From an uncultured Parabacteroides sp. (GTDB lineage Bacteria > Bacteroidota > Bacteroidia > Bacteroidales > Tannerellaceae): DNA of 64,000 nt. Positions 47,637-56,900 of this stretch are shown piece by piece. Numbering within the stretch: the stretch's first letter is position 1; each line of letters starts with the position of its first letter. Made by a program: the position numbers and the translations under genes. The notes below the pieces were generated by a model, which did not search any database, had not been told where the DNA came from, and saw only the letters and a list, made by a program, of their open reading frames with translations. The stretch is from assembly GCA_944325335.1 (NCBI GenBank), contig CALUZR010000009.1:20120-84119 (forward strand), read 5' to 3'.

Positions 47637-47663
47637 AAAAAGTTTCATTTTGTCAAACTTTTT
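47637..47663 (+). terminator. Hairpin terminator after the DUF1460 gene
   Basis: AAAAAGTTT, 9-nt loop, AAACTTTTT; starts 5 bp after the stop. Confidence 0.65.
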
Positions 47664-47699
47664 AGGTCTTTATGTATTGACATCAACGCAGAAAAAGCG

Positions 47700-47707
47700 T
47701 ATTTTTG
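47700..47707 (+). promoter_or_regulatory. -7 promoter element (TATTTTTG) with TTGAC at -33 for the Crp/Fnr gene
   Basis: TATTTTTG at 47700-47707 with TTGAC 20 bp upstream (47677-47681). The near-palindrome ATATGTTATACAACA at 47718-47732 lies just past the start site, in a repressor position. Confidence 0.6.
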
Positions 47708-47749
47708 TGCCACATAAATATGTTATACAACAAGTAGCTTTTTAGAACC

Positions 47750-48454
47750 GTGGTTAAGCAACAACGAAAAGAAGAAATCGATTTCTCTTCCAGCCTCGCA
47801 GAAGTCTGGCGCGTCTTGAACGAGAACGAACGGGACATCCTTCGTAAGCATTCGACCATCCGCACCTTTAAGCGGAACGGCCTCATTTATTACCAAGGAG
47901 ATGAACCGAAAGACATGATGTGCCTGCTGAAAGGGAAGGTCAAAATCTATAAAGACGGCATAGGCGGACGAACGCAAATCATCCGCATGATCAAGCCTAT
48001 CCAATACTTCGGATACCGGGCCTTCTTCGCCCACGAGAATTACCTGACAAATGCTTCGGCGTTCGAACCTTCCACCATCTGCATGATTCCGCTGAACATC
48101 GTGACGGACCTCATCTACGGGAATCCCAACCTGGCGATGTTCTTCATCCGCCAGCTCTCTACAGACCTGGGTATCTCGGATGAACGGACTATCAACTTGA
48201 CGCAGAAGCATATTCGCGGACGTCTGGCCGAATCGTTGCTTTTCCTCAAGGATAGCTATGGATTGGAAGCCGACGGCGCGACGCTAAGCATCTACCTTTC
48301 GCGCGAAGACCTGGCCAACCTCTCGAATATGACGACCTCGAACGCGATCCGCACCCTCACCACGTTCGCCAACGAGCACGTCATTGCCATGGATGGAAAG
48401 AAAATCCGCATCATCAACGAGGAACGGCTCAAGCAGATCAGCCGGTTAGGATAA
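47750..48454 (+). CDS. Crp/Fnr-family transcription regulator
   Basis: 234 residues; GTG start at 47750. The cyclic-nucleotide-binding-like barrel spans about 25-130 (IYYQGDEPKDMMCLLKGKVKIYK). A dimer helix follows, then the winged HTH (LSREDLANLSNMTTSNAIRTLTTFANEHVI, about 185-215). No cysteines for an Fe-S cluster, so the ligand is not oxygen via FNR chemistry. A palindrome beside its promoter suggests self-regulation. Convergent with the sulfatase gene across a hairpin repeat. Confidence 0.9.
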   Translation: MVKQQRKEEIDFSSSLAEVWRVLNENERDILRKHSTIRTFKRNGLIYYQGDEPKDMMCLLKGKVKIYKDGIGGRTQIIRMIKPIQYFGYRAFFAHENYLTNASAFEPSTICMIPLNIVTDLIYGNPNLAMFFIRQLSTDLGISDERTINLTQKHIRGRLAESLLFLKDSYGLEADGATLSIYLSREDLANLSNMTTSNAIRTLTTFANEHVIAMDGKKIRIINEERLKQISRLG

Positions 48455-48472
48455 ACTATAAATAAAGACTTT

Positions 48473-48550
48473 AGCACACAGAGGCACAGAGACACGGAGC
48501 TTTTAATTGCTAATTATTAATTGCTCCGTGTTTTTGTGCCTCCGTGTTTT
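48473..48550. repeat. ACACAGAG-class hairpin at a convergent junction
   Basis: GCACACAGAGGCACAGAGAC with GGAGC pairs with GCTCCGTGTTTTTGTGCCTC and TGT; AT-rich loop. Lies between the Crp/Fnr gene and the sulfatase gene. Confidence 0.8.
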
Positions 48551-48556
48551 TATCTC

Positions 48557-50005
48557 CTATTCCCAGTAGCGTTCAACGGGATCGTGAGTAGTTTCGCATT
48601 CGCGGGACATTTGTTGCCTTAGCTGCGTAATGCGCTTACGTTGCTTCGTCTCGCCTGCCAGGTTGTCCATCTCGTAGGGGTCTTGTTGGAGATTGAACAG
48701 TTGGGTCGTGCGGGTGCCGTTTACGTTATACTCGATGAGCTTCCAAGTCCCATCGGAAACGGCGCGCTGGAAGAAACGATAGCCATAGTAGAGATAATCC
48801 CGCACAGGTTTGTCCTGCCTCAAGACCGGGAGGAGCGAACGCCCGTCTGCCGAATCGGGTATCGGTGTGCCGGTCAGCTCGCAAAGCGTGGGGAATAGGT
48901 CAATCAAGTAACAGAGCTTATCTGTCTGGCGCGGAGTCGCCGATGCCGTCCCAGCCTCCTTGATGATAAGCGGCACCCGCACGCTATGCTCATACACGCT
49001 CTGCTTCCCCATCAGTCCGTGTTGCCCTACCGCCAGTCCGTTGTCTCCGGCAAAGATGATGATGGTATTATCGTAGATTCCAGCTTCTTTGAGGGCAGCC
49101 ACAATCTCTCCCACCCGCTTGTCTACGTGGCTAATCATCGCGTAATAATCATACAGGTGTTGACGGACCTCCTCTTTCGTGCGGGGAAAAGCGGCCAGTA
49201 CTTCGTCGCGTATCTTCAATTCGCCATTATCAAAGGGATGCTCCGGCAGGAAGTTCGGAGGCAATTGGATGCTGTCGAGCTGGTAATGCGCCCGGTATTC
49301 TGCGGGCATGGTACGCGGGTCGTGCGGCGACATGTAGGCCAGGGAAAGGAAGAAGGGTTGCTGCGTTCCCGCCTCTCCTTGCGCTTTGATAAACTCGATA
49401 GCTTCATGCGAGAAGATATCCACCGAATGCTTACCCGAATAGACATACTCGCCCGGCAAGTATTCCACTTTATTCGATTTCGACCATTCCTTTATGATAG
49501 GCCGGCAGGGCGAATAGTCCCCATCCGCATGATAATCGTAAAGCGGCACGTTCCAATGGTCGTACATACCGCCGAAGTAGACCGCCTTCGCATCGCAGAA
49601 GCACCGGTTAAAGGCTTGCGTATCGTTGTGCCACTTCCCGATATGGAAAGTCGTATAACCATTCGCCTGCAAGGCCTCCCCTATGGTCTTCTGCTCTGGC
49701 GGGATGATGGCTCCCTCCTTTTGCAAGGTATGCAAGTATTTACCGGTCATCAGCATCGCCCGGCTGGGCATACTGACGGCTCCGGAAGTCCCGCCCATAA
49801 TGTGAGCGTTCGTAAAGAGCGTACCGTCTTGGGCCAAGGCGTCGAGGCAAGGCGTATAAGTCTCCTCGACACCAGCGGCATGGACCGTTGTACCGCGCAT
49901 ATCGTCTGCCAATATCAACAAGACATTGGGCTTTTGGGCTGTCTGCGCGCTGGAAAGGAAGGGCAGCAAGCAGAGCGCCGAACTAAGTATCGTTTCTGTT
50001 CTCAT
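48557..50005 (-). CDS. Serine-type sulfatase, exported
   Basis: 482 residues. Signal peptide to SSA-Q (about 20). Alkaline-phosphatase superfamily: metal ligands in LILADDMRG (D34, D35) and IIFAGDNGLAVGQHG. The formylglycine motif is S78-M-P-S-R82, a Ser-type site that needs an anSME radical-SAM maturase rather than FGE. Removes sulfate from a host or dietary glycan. No maturase is in the window. Next to kdsA but likely separately used. Confidence 0.9.
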   Translation of the reverse strand: MRTETILSSALCLLPFLSSAQTAQKPNVLLILADDMRGTTVHAAGVEETYTPCLDALAQDGTLFTNAHIMGGTSGAVSMPSRAMLMTGKYLHTLQKEGAIIPPEQKTIGEALQANGYTTFHIGKWHNDTQAFNRCFCDAKAVYFGGMYDHWNVPLYDYHADGDYSPCRPIIKEWSKSNKVEYLPGEYVYSGKHSVDIFSHEAIEFIKAQGEAGTQQPFFLSLAYMSPHDPRTMPAEYRAHYQLDSIQLPPNFLPEHPFDNGELKIRDEVLAAFPRTKEEVRQHLYDYYAMISHVDKRVGEIVAALKEAGIYDNTIIIFAGDNGLAVGQHGLMGKQSVYEHSVRVPLIIKEAGTASATPRQTDKLCYLIDLFPTLCELTGTPIPDSADGRSLLPVLRQDKPVRDYLYYGYRFFQRAVSDGTWKLIEYNVNGTRTTQLFNLQQDPYEMDNLAGETKQRKRITQLRQQMSRECETTHDPVERYWE

Positions 50006-50024
50006 GTATTAGCTATGAATAAGA

Positions 50025-50834
50025 TTAGGATTCTTGTACAGCTTCCCACACACGAATAAGTTTCTGAAGCAGTCCCTCCAACGAGGCCAACGGGAGCATA
50101 TTGGCACCATCAGACTTGGCTTCGGCCGGATTGGGATGGGTCTCGAGGAAGAGGCCGTCGGCCCCGACCGCAATGGCTGCTTTGGCGATCGTCTCAATCA
50201 AGGCTGGCATACCGCCCGTCACGCCCGACGTCTGGTTGGGCTGTTGCAGGGAATGGGTCGCGTCCATGACGACCGGAAACCCGAATTGCTTCATCTCCGG
50301 AATCCCCCGGTAGTCCACGACCAAGTCGGTATAGCCAAAGGTCGTTCCCCGCTCGGTGACCATCACATTCGGATTACCCGCATCCAGCACCTTCTGGACC
50401 GCGAACTGCATCGCCCCGGGCGAGAGGAATTGCCCTTTCTTGATATTCACCACCTTCCCCGTCTTGGCCGCAGCTACCAGCAAGTCGGTCTGCCGGCAAA
50501 GGAAAGCGGGGATTTGGAGCACATCTACATATTCGGCCGCCATCTGCGCCTCCTGCGTCTCGTGGATGTCCGTTACCGTCGGTATGCCAAACGTCTCGTG
50601 CACTTTGCGGAGTATCTTCAACGCTTTCTCATCCCCGATGCCGGTAAACGAGTCCAGCCGCGAACGGTTCGCCTTCCGGTAAGAGCCTTTGAAGACGTAA
50701 GGTATCTGCAACCGTTGGGTGATTTCCGTAATCTGTTCGGCTATGTCCATCGCCATCTTCTCCCCTTCAATCACGCAAGGGCCTGCCAGGAGGAAGAAGC
50801 GAGGTTTATTCTTTAAATCTGCTATACTAAACAT
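50025..50834 (-). CDS. kdsA: 3-deoxy-8-phosphooctulonate (Kdo-8-P) synthase
   Basis: 269 residues. FFLLAGPCVIEGE, FKGSYRKANRSRLDSFTG, VTDIHETQEAQ and VMDATHSLQQPN are the family motifs. Condenses arabinose-5-phosphate with PEP for lipopolysaccharide core; product feeds waaA at 12.4 kb. Asn/Cys metal position not resolved by eye. Starts 4 bp after miaA. Confidence 0.97.
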   Translation of the reverse strand: MFSIADLKNKPRFFLLAGPCVIEGEKMAMDIAEQITEITQRLQIPYVFKGSYRKANRSRLDSFTGIGDEKALKILRKVHETFGIPTVTDIHETQEAQMAAEYVDVLQIPAFLCRQTDLLVAAAKTGKVVNIKKGQFLSPGAMQFAVQKVLDAGNPNVMVTERGTTFGYTDLVVDYRGIPEMKQFGFPVVMDATHSLQQPNQTSGVTGGMPALIETIAKAAIAVGADGLFLETHPNPAEAKSDGANMLPLASLEGLLQKLIRVWEAVQES

Positions 50835-50838
50835 ATCT

Positions 50839-51747
50839 TTATCTGATTAAATTCATTACTTGTTGTACTTTCTCGCCCATCGGGAGCGAAGCGTCTATCC
50901 AATGGATTTCGAACCCGCGCCGCTCCATGCCCCGGAACCACGTCATTTGCCTTTTCGCGAACTGGTGGATGGCGATCTCCAAGAGGCGGACCATCTCGTC
51001 ATAGTCCAACTGCCCAATCACATACTGGGTCAGGTACTTGTATTCCAGTCCGTAATAAATCAGGTCCTCCGCCGGAATACCACTCTCCAGCAGGGCGCGC
51101 ACCTCGTCTACCATCCCCTCCTTCAGCCGTTCCCGCAACCGGTGGGAGATCTTCGCACGCCGCGCCTCCCGGTCGATATCCAGCCCGATAATCAGGCTAT
51201 CAATCGGTTCATACTCATGCTTATCCGGCGCCTGGGTCTGGTAGTATTCCTCTATCTCGATGGCTCGGATTGCCCGCTGGGCGGAATCCACATCCGTTTT
51301 GTTGTGCAACGTCTTATAGGAGGCCAGGATTTGCTCCAATTCCGCTAAACTCTTGCCTTTGAGTGACTCCCGAAGGGCAGGGTTCTGCGGCACATCCAAC
51401 AGTTTATACCCCTTCAAGACCGCCTCGATGTACATGCCCGTCCCGCCACACAGCACAGGCACTTTCCCCTTCGCCCGTATGGCCGCAAACGCCTCATGGA
51501 AATCGTGCTGGTATTCAAACACATTGTACTTCGTCCCCGGCTCCCGTATGTCTATCAAATGGTAAGGGATGGGGACGCCCTGGACGATATAATCCCCCAA
51601 ATCCTTTCCCGTTCCCAAGTCCATGCGCCGGTAAACCTGCCGGGAATCCCCACTGATAATCTCCGTGCCCAGCCGGTAAGCCACCTGCGCCGCCAGCGCC
51701 GTCTTGCCCGATGCTGTAGGGCCTATGATTGTGATCAATTCTTTCAT
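50839..51747 (-). CDS. miaA: tRNA dimethylallyltransferase
   Basis: 302 residues. P-loop IIGPTASGKTALA, DSRQVYRRMDLGTGK, PVLCGGTGMYIEAVL, and the C-terminal KRQMTWFR segment. Adds isopentenyl to A37 of tRNAs reading U-codons. First of a miaA-kdsA-sulfatase leftward series. Confidence 0.97.
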   Translation of the reverse strand: MKELITIIGPTASGKTALAAQVAYRLGTEIISGDSRQVYRRMDLGTGKDLGDYIVQGVPIPYHLIDIREPGTKYNVFEYQHDFHEAFAAIRAKGKVPVLCGGTGMYIEAVLKGYKLLDVPQNPALRESLKGKSLAELEQILASYKTLHNKTDVDSAQRAIRAIEIEEYYQTQAPDKHEYEPIDSLIIGLDIDREARRAKISHRLRERLKEGMVDEVRALLESGIPAEDLIYYGLEYKYLTQYVIGQLDYDEMVRLLEIAIHQFAKRQMTWFRGMERRGFEIHWIDASLPMGEKVQQVMNLIR

Positions 51748-51763
51748 TCTTTATATCTATTCA

Positions 51764-51982
51764 TTAACCGTTCTCCATCCATTCCTCATAGAGAGCAACG
51801 GGTCCATAATGCCATAGTTTCGTTTCCTCCTTTTCCAACTCCTTATACGTATTGGAATGATAAAACAAACGAAGCGAATCCATAATATCTGTCCCTTTCT
51901 GTTTGGCATAGATTTCAGCCACCAAACTCACCTTGCTTGGCAATAACAAATAGAGATTCTTATTGGTTATTTCCCGATTCAT
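51764..51982 (-). CDS. Small third protein of the DUF3990 operon
   Basis: 72 residues, helical (LPSKVSLVAEIYAKQKGTDIMDSLRLFYHSNTYKELEKEETKLW). Overlaps the end of the DUF3990 gene by 4 bp (ATGA). It resembles the small DUF3791-like companions found on either side of DUF3990 genes. Probably part of a toxin-antitoxin module, perhaps as antitoxin. No direct functional evidence. Confidence 0.65.
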   Translation of the reverse strand: MNREITNKNLYLLLPSKVSLVAEIYAKQKGTDIMDSLRLFYHSNTYKELEKEETKLWHYGPVALYEEWMENG

Positions 51983-52461
51983 AAGCCTATCTTTTGAGAT
52001 GTTACAAAATCCAAATAACGAAGGGAACGTTCCGTATGAAACAATAACTGGTCAATCAACTCATACGTTTTCAACTCCCGAATCAATCCATCCTTATCCA
52101 ATAATCCTCCCTCATACAGAGCAAAAGCCGCATATACACGGTCGTTGGCAACAGGTCCATATACCAAATCATAATCATGCTGGAATTCCAACGATTCCCG
52201 GTTAGACATGACGAAATCCAACCATGCCTCATCAGGTTTGTCAAACCACAATACCCGTAAATCTTGAATAGCCAGCTCGTCCAATTGATACACATTTACA
52301 TAACCGACAGAGGCTGTTTTCTTTTGCCGTCTCTTCACCCATTGTTCCGCCTGTTCATAAGACGTAGTCGTGTAAAATCCCATACCATAATCCAGTGTCC
52401 GCGTAGGAGGCAAGATTCGGGGATTCCGAATTTCTTCCAAACTTCCATGGTACAGCTTCAT
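51979..52461 (-). CDS. DUF3990 protein, ADP-ribosyltransferase-like toxin candidate
   Basis: 160 residues. KLYHGSLEEIRNPRILPPTR and DYGMGFYTTTSYEQAEQWVKRR match the DUF3990/ART-like fold (beta-1 His-Gly and the GFYTT strand); SVGYVNVYQLDEL follows. Family proteins are proposed ADP-ribosylating toxins kept with DUF3791. Tight 4-bp overlaps with genes on both sides make a three-gene operon. The catalytic Glu cannot be assigned with confidence by eye. Confidence 0.8.
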   Translation of the reverse strand: MKLYHGSLEEIRNPRILPPTRTLDYGMGFYTTTSYEQAEQWVKRRQKKTASVGYVNVYQLDELAIQDLRVLWFDKPDEAWLDFVMSNRESLEFQHDYDLVYGPVANDRVYAAFALYEGGLLDKDGLIRELKTYELIDQLLFHTERSLRYLDFVTSQKIGL

Positions 52462-52679
52462 CGCGCCCCCTCCTTTCCTTGGATGTAGGCATCGATATCA
52501 GCCATCAGCCAACGGTGACCTTGCGTATGTAACACCTCAAAATTGTCCCACAAGTAATTCGTTACGCCATAACGGTCGAACAATTCCATTACCTTTACAC
52601 CCGTCGCCGAAACATGCATCTTGTATTGCTCAATGCAAAAAGAGATGAAATAGGCCTTATCTAAATTTTTGTTTGCCAT
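52458..52679 (-). CDS. DUF3791 protein, antitoxin candidate
   Basis: 73 residues (KAYFISFCIEQYKMHVSATGVKVMELFDRYGVTNYLWDNFEVLHTQG), the standard DUF3791 sequence pattern. First gene of the operon; overlaps DUF3990 by 4 bp. It would neutralise or accompany the ART-like protein. Confidence 0.8.
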   Translation of the reverse strand: MANKNLDKAYFISFCIEQYKMHVSATGVKVMELFDRYGVTNYLWDNFEVLHTQGHRWLMADIDAYIQGKEGAR

Positions 52680-52757
52680 AGCTCCTTTTAATTAGCTCTT
52701 TCATTTCTTATTTTACTATTCATAGGAAGTAGCTCTTCAACCCGAGTACATGCCGTT

Positions 52758-53042
52758 TTATACTCTTTCTCTGTCTCGATCTTCATGCAAAACAGCTTCT
52801 ATATCGTTTTTAAAAGTACGTGCTTCACGCAATTCGCGTACCATATCATCAGCGCTCATGCCTGGAAAATCCTCGTCTTTCCACACGCCATAAAACCGGC
52901 TGGCTGAAACCGGTTCCGCCTTCTTCTCTTCGGGTTTGTGAACCAAGGAGCGAACCAAGCGGTCTATCAAATCCACCTTCCGCTCGTCGCTCAAATCCTT
53001 CAGCAAGTTCCAATAATAATCGTTTGCTACAGCTGTTTCCAT
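52758..53042 (-). CDS. Orphan antitoxin-like protein
   Basis: 94 residues from the ATG at 53042; the longer frame overlaps the HU-HIG gene and its own promoter. YYWNLLKDLSDERKVDLIDRLVRSL near the N-terminus and GMSADDMVRELREARTFKNDIEAV near the C-terminus are the form of Bacteroidetes antitoxins paired with PIN or RelE toxins, but no toxin gene follows; instead DUF3791 begins 79 bp on. Promoter TATTTTTG at 53072-53079. Confidence 0.65.
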   Translation of the reverse strand: METAVANDYYWNLLKDLSDERKVDLIDRLVRSLVHKPEEKKAEPVSASRFYGVWKDEDFPGMSADDMVRELREARTFKNDIEAVLHEDRDRERV

Positions 53043-53071
53043 CTTGAGATCTCCTATCTTTAAGTTTTTCG

Positions 53072-53079
53072 CAAAAATA
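53072..53079 (-). promoter_or_regulatory. -7 promoter element (TATTTTTG) of the orphan antitoxin gene
   Basis: TAnnTTTG match 30 bp before the ATG at 53042; it lies between the two genes and fixes the shorter start. Confidence 0.55.
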
Positions 53080-53091
53080 GGAAAAATCGGC

Positions 53092-53571
53092 CTATTCACC
53101 GTCTTTCCCCTCCTCTTTTTTCTCCTGCTGCTGGGCCTGCCATTCCCGGTAATCCTTGATCGAGGCGAACGAGATGCCTTGGTCCACAATGCCACTGATT
53201 TGGTAGGAAAGGAGTTGTTGCACCGCCTCGCGCAACTCGCGGGAGGGACGAAACACGATGCGCTCGTTGCGGATCAGGTGCGACCCGAATTGCTCTGGCA
53301 GCCACACCCCTTCGCTCCCATACTCCAACTTCAACGAACCGAGCCGCCCCAACTGGACCTTCTCCCCTCGCGCCAACAAGCACGGAAGGTGCTTGAACAA
53401 AAGCTCCAAGCCCATCTGCAACTCTATGTCTGCCAACGTCGTATGCACAGTTGCATTACGGCATAACTCGCGTGTCGTCACCTGCCGTCCCGGTGCGGGA
53501 GCGGCATACCATAACTCGCTCTTCTCCTTGTTCAGCGGGTTCTTCTTGCGCACCAACTTATAACGTGCCAT
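53092..53571 (-). CDS. HU-HIG family DNA-binding protein
   Basis: 159 residues from the ATG at 53571. The Bacteroidetes HU-like (TIGR01201/HU-HIG) family: MARYKLVRKKNPLNKEKSELWYA at the N-terminus, LLARGEKVQLGRLGSLKLEYGSEG (HU-like dimer core) and a C-terminal Gln/Lys/Glu-rich tail. Binds or bends DNA, often near polysaccharide loci. Array J of eight CGTA palindromes lies in its predicted leader. Confidence 0.85.
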   Translation of the reverse strand: MARYKLVRKKNPLNKEKSELWYAAPAPGRQVTTRELCRNATVHTTLADIELQMGLELLFKHLPCLLARGEKVQLGRLGSLKLEYGSEGVWLPEQFGSHLIRNERIVFRPSRELREAVQQLLSYQISGIVDQGISFASIKDYREWQAQQQEKKEEGKDGE

Positions 53572-53605
53572 GCTTTTCCTCCTATGTTTTATTGCATCCA
53601 ACCTT

Positions 53606-53768
53606 CGTACCTAAGAGTCAGCAATTCCCGTATGTCAGCTTTCCCAACATACGTATATTAGCCCTCCTAAGATACGTATCTTACTGATAGAAATCCGTAC
53701 AGCTTTGCACTCCAAACCCGTACAACTTTACCTACCAAATCCGTACAGGTTTATACCTAAAACCCGTA
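53606..53768. repeat. Phased palindrome array J: eight CGTA cores at 23-bp steps
   Basis: CGTA occurs at 53606, 53629, 53652, 53675, 53696, 53719, 53742 and 53765: steps 23, 23, 23, 21, 23, 23, 23. The first half has ATACGTAT-type palindromes (CATACGTATA, GATACGTATC); the second half AACCCGTACAGGTT-type. It lies between the HU-HIG start and its promoter at 53783. The remaining 53791-53874 of this gap has nothing I can identify. Confidence 0.9.
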
Positions 53769-53782
53769 CAGGTTTCTATCGG

Positions 53783-53790
53783 CAAAGATA
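53783..53790 (-). promoter_or_regulatory. -7 promoter element (TATCTTTG) of the HU-HIG gene
   Basis: TAnnTTTG match about 210 bp before the start; transcripts would cross array J. Confidence 0.5.
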
Positions 53791-53874
53791 AGGATTAGGG
53801 GTGAAAATTCCTATAGATGGCGGGAAGAAATATACGGAGAAAAGTGATTTTCAGGTCTAAGGCACAAGGGCTAC

Positions 53875-53908
53875 AAAAAACAAGCCCCAAGTCCGGGGAC
53901 CTGGGGCT
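53875..53908 (-). terminator. Intrinsic terminator of the 1490-residue surface protein gene
   Basis: AGCCCCAGGTCC-CC-GGACTTGGGGCT then TTTTTT, read leftward, 40 bp past the stop. Nearly the same hairpin follows the next surface protein gene (58886-58919). Confidence 0.9.
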
Positions 53909-53947
53909 CTCTATTCAAACCACTTTTGGAGAGGGATTATGCAACGA

Positions 53948-56900
53948 TTACTTCGTCAAACTTACTTTAAAGCTTCCGGCGTGTTCCGTCGCAATGATAT
54001 ATACACCTTCTGCTTTAGGGGTATAAATCGTAGCAGAACCGTCGCTTACATCATGATGTAGCAATTTGCCAGACATGTCATAGATAGAGAACCGTTCGCC
54101 CGGTTCCAGACCTTGGATAGAAAGCTGTCCATCTATCGCCTTAATTTGGATATGCTCGGCGTGGATGTTTTCATTCGCTACCGGGTCTTTGCCATTCATG
54201 ACTACGAACGTACCCATCTTATCGGTCTCGAAGGTCAACGTATTGTTCACTTCGTTGTATTCTGGAATAATCTTCGTCACCTCTTCGTCGCATTCACGCA
54301 AGATGTAATAGTTGGCCGTGCCCGAAGCGCGGAGTTGTTGGCTGACGATCAGGCGATCTGGTAATTTGACGCGCAGGATGCAACCGCCCGGAACGATCTT
54401 CAGGGTTTCTGTCTTCAGGACGTTGCCGTCTTTATCTTTGCTGACATAGCCGATAAGCTCTTCGATGGAACTGATATAATCATCGCCATTACCTTCACCT
54501 TCTTCGACCGCAGCAGACAGAGGACCGTCCCATCCTTCTGGATCACTATAGGAAATTTCAGGCGTAAGTTCATGGTTATCGCCACCAAGACCGTTCAAAT
54601 AATCTTCGAGTTCGTCTATATCATCAATATAAAGATCATCCGGTGTTAAGTTTTCTTCTGGATTATTCGGACATGGTACAGGATCGCATTTAATTACAGG
54701 TGTTAATATGTCTATTTTCTCAGGAATAAACTGTGCCGTCAATACTACATCCGACGGCGGCATCTTGAAGGTAAATGTATTTGCCTGCGTTCCTTCCGTC
54801 AGCTTGTTCACTTCGTTATAGCGCAACGAACCTTCCTGCAAATGATAGCCGGACTTCGGTTCTACCGTAACCGTAATCACTTCATTTCCCTTGGCTGTAG
54901 CCTTGCTGGCCTTAATGGTTCCATATTGATAAGCTTCTGCTTTGATATTAAATGAGCGATTTGCTGCATCCAAATTGTTCAATATAATATTATTGCCGCT
55001 CAATGAGAAGCTATATTTGTTCGCCGTGCGATACGCAAACTGCTTTACGTCCGCTTGCGTCAATTGGTAATTGTTCGTACCAGAAGCTACAATTGTACCC
55101 GAAGGCAAATTCAACGTCATGTGCCCTACTGTTACTTTATGCTTCAAGGCAGACGAAACCAAGATCTTTCCGTCTCCATTCAGGATAATCACCTCTTTAA
55201 TGTTCGCATCGCCCTTCAACGTAAAGGCTTTCGTGACGTACAAGCCATAGAGGCTACCCGAATTATCGCCAATCGTACCGCTGTTGATGCCCATCACGCC
55301 GTTTGTCATTTGGATGCTGGCCATGATGTAACGTCCAACGTTCCGATTGCTTGAAATCGTACCGCCGTTCATCGAGAACTTACCGTTACCGCTGACCCAT
55401 ATAATGTCGCCGCCTTCGCTATCGTTGCCCGTAATCGAACCCAAATTGAATTCCAGTTCGCCCTTCGCTACCGTCACGACTGCATCGCTGCCACCACGCG
55501 CCAAGGCGTTCGTCAATTTCGTATCTTCTACGATCTGGCACTTGCCGCCATTCATTTCAATCAGCGTGCAATACCCGTGTGCCTGACTCTTGTTTCCATC
55601 CAATACCGTGCCAGCCAGACGAAGCAAACCGCTGCGGATATCAAACATGCGTAAATCGGCTGTCGCTGCATTGACCAACGTACCATCCACCAACACCACG
55701 TACTTGTTGTTGATTACAATCGAGCTATAAATCAAAATCTTGTTCGTGCCCAAATCGATGAACTCCGGACTGGAAGCTGTGCCTTTGCTGTTGTCGATCG
55801 CCGCCTGCAATTCCTCTTGGGTCGTGATACCGGAGGATGTGCCGCCCTTCACCAAATAAATGATATTGTCTTCCAATACTAATGAATAGCCTTCTGGAAC
55901 AACGATGTATTTCAAATCATTTTCCGTAATCGTATAGCTATAGCCTTGAATAAGGGCAAACTTGTCAGGAAGAGTTACACCTGTCCGGATAATAAATGTA
56001 ATCTTAAACGACAATGATTTAGTCAAGTGAATCACGTTATTCGGATTGATGGAAACATTGCCAACCAATGTATAATTGCTTGGTGTCGGAAGTGCACACA
56101 ACCAATATCCGCCATTGAAATCAATGTATCCGCCTTCATTCTTATAAATAGTTCCACCCGCATATTCGAAATAAGCCTCTTTATTTGTATAGCCGAATAT
56201 GCCAATAATGCGGAAGTTTTCTCCTACATTATTTTGGATATAGCCGCCGTTCATTACGAAATGACCTTTATAGATACTGATGACAGAAGCCATCGATATA
56301 TCTCCATAGAAATAATTGTATTCAATAGAACCGCCATTCATAATGAAATTACCATCGAATATCCATACTGCGCTAACATCGCTTGTTAAACCTGCGCCGC
56401 GTAAAATAGAACCAGTTCCCATTGTTACCGTTGCGCCTCCTTGGATATTAATCAAGCTAACCATGCGATAACCAGTTCCCGTATTTCCACCATTAATAGT
56501 AGTTCCTTCAAACGAAAGTCCTCCGCCTTTGATTGTAATGACAGAGCCTCCAGCCGTTCCGCCTTTCCAAACTAAAGTACCACCGACGAAATGGATAAAC
56601 TTACCTTCAATTGTAAGCCCTTTCTCAATAACGATTTCACCATCTAACTTGATTTCAGTCGGCTTCTCTTCAGTTCCATCTGCACAGTTCAGGTAATCTT
56701 GCAATTCTTTTTCTGTATCGATATCACCATCATCTTCACTTTCGGTAGTTAATACGGCTTGATTATCTTCCAGCTTGACAGTTTGGCCTTGGATCTGTCC
56801 ATTTACGATGCGAATATTATTTATATCGGATTGAGTTAATTGATAATCATTCGCACCTTTTGCGATTACGTCGCCGTTATTTGAATGTGTATGAATGGTC

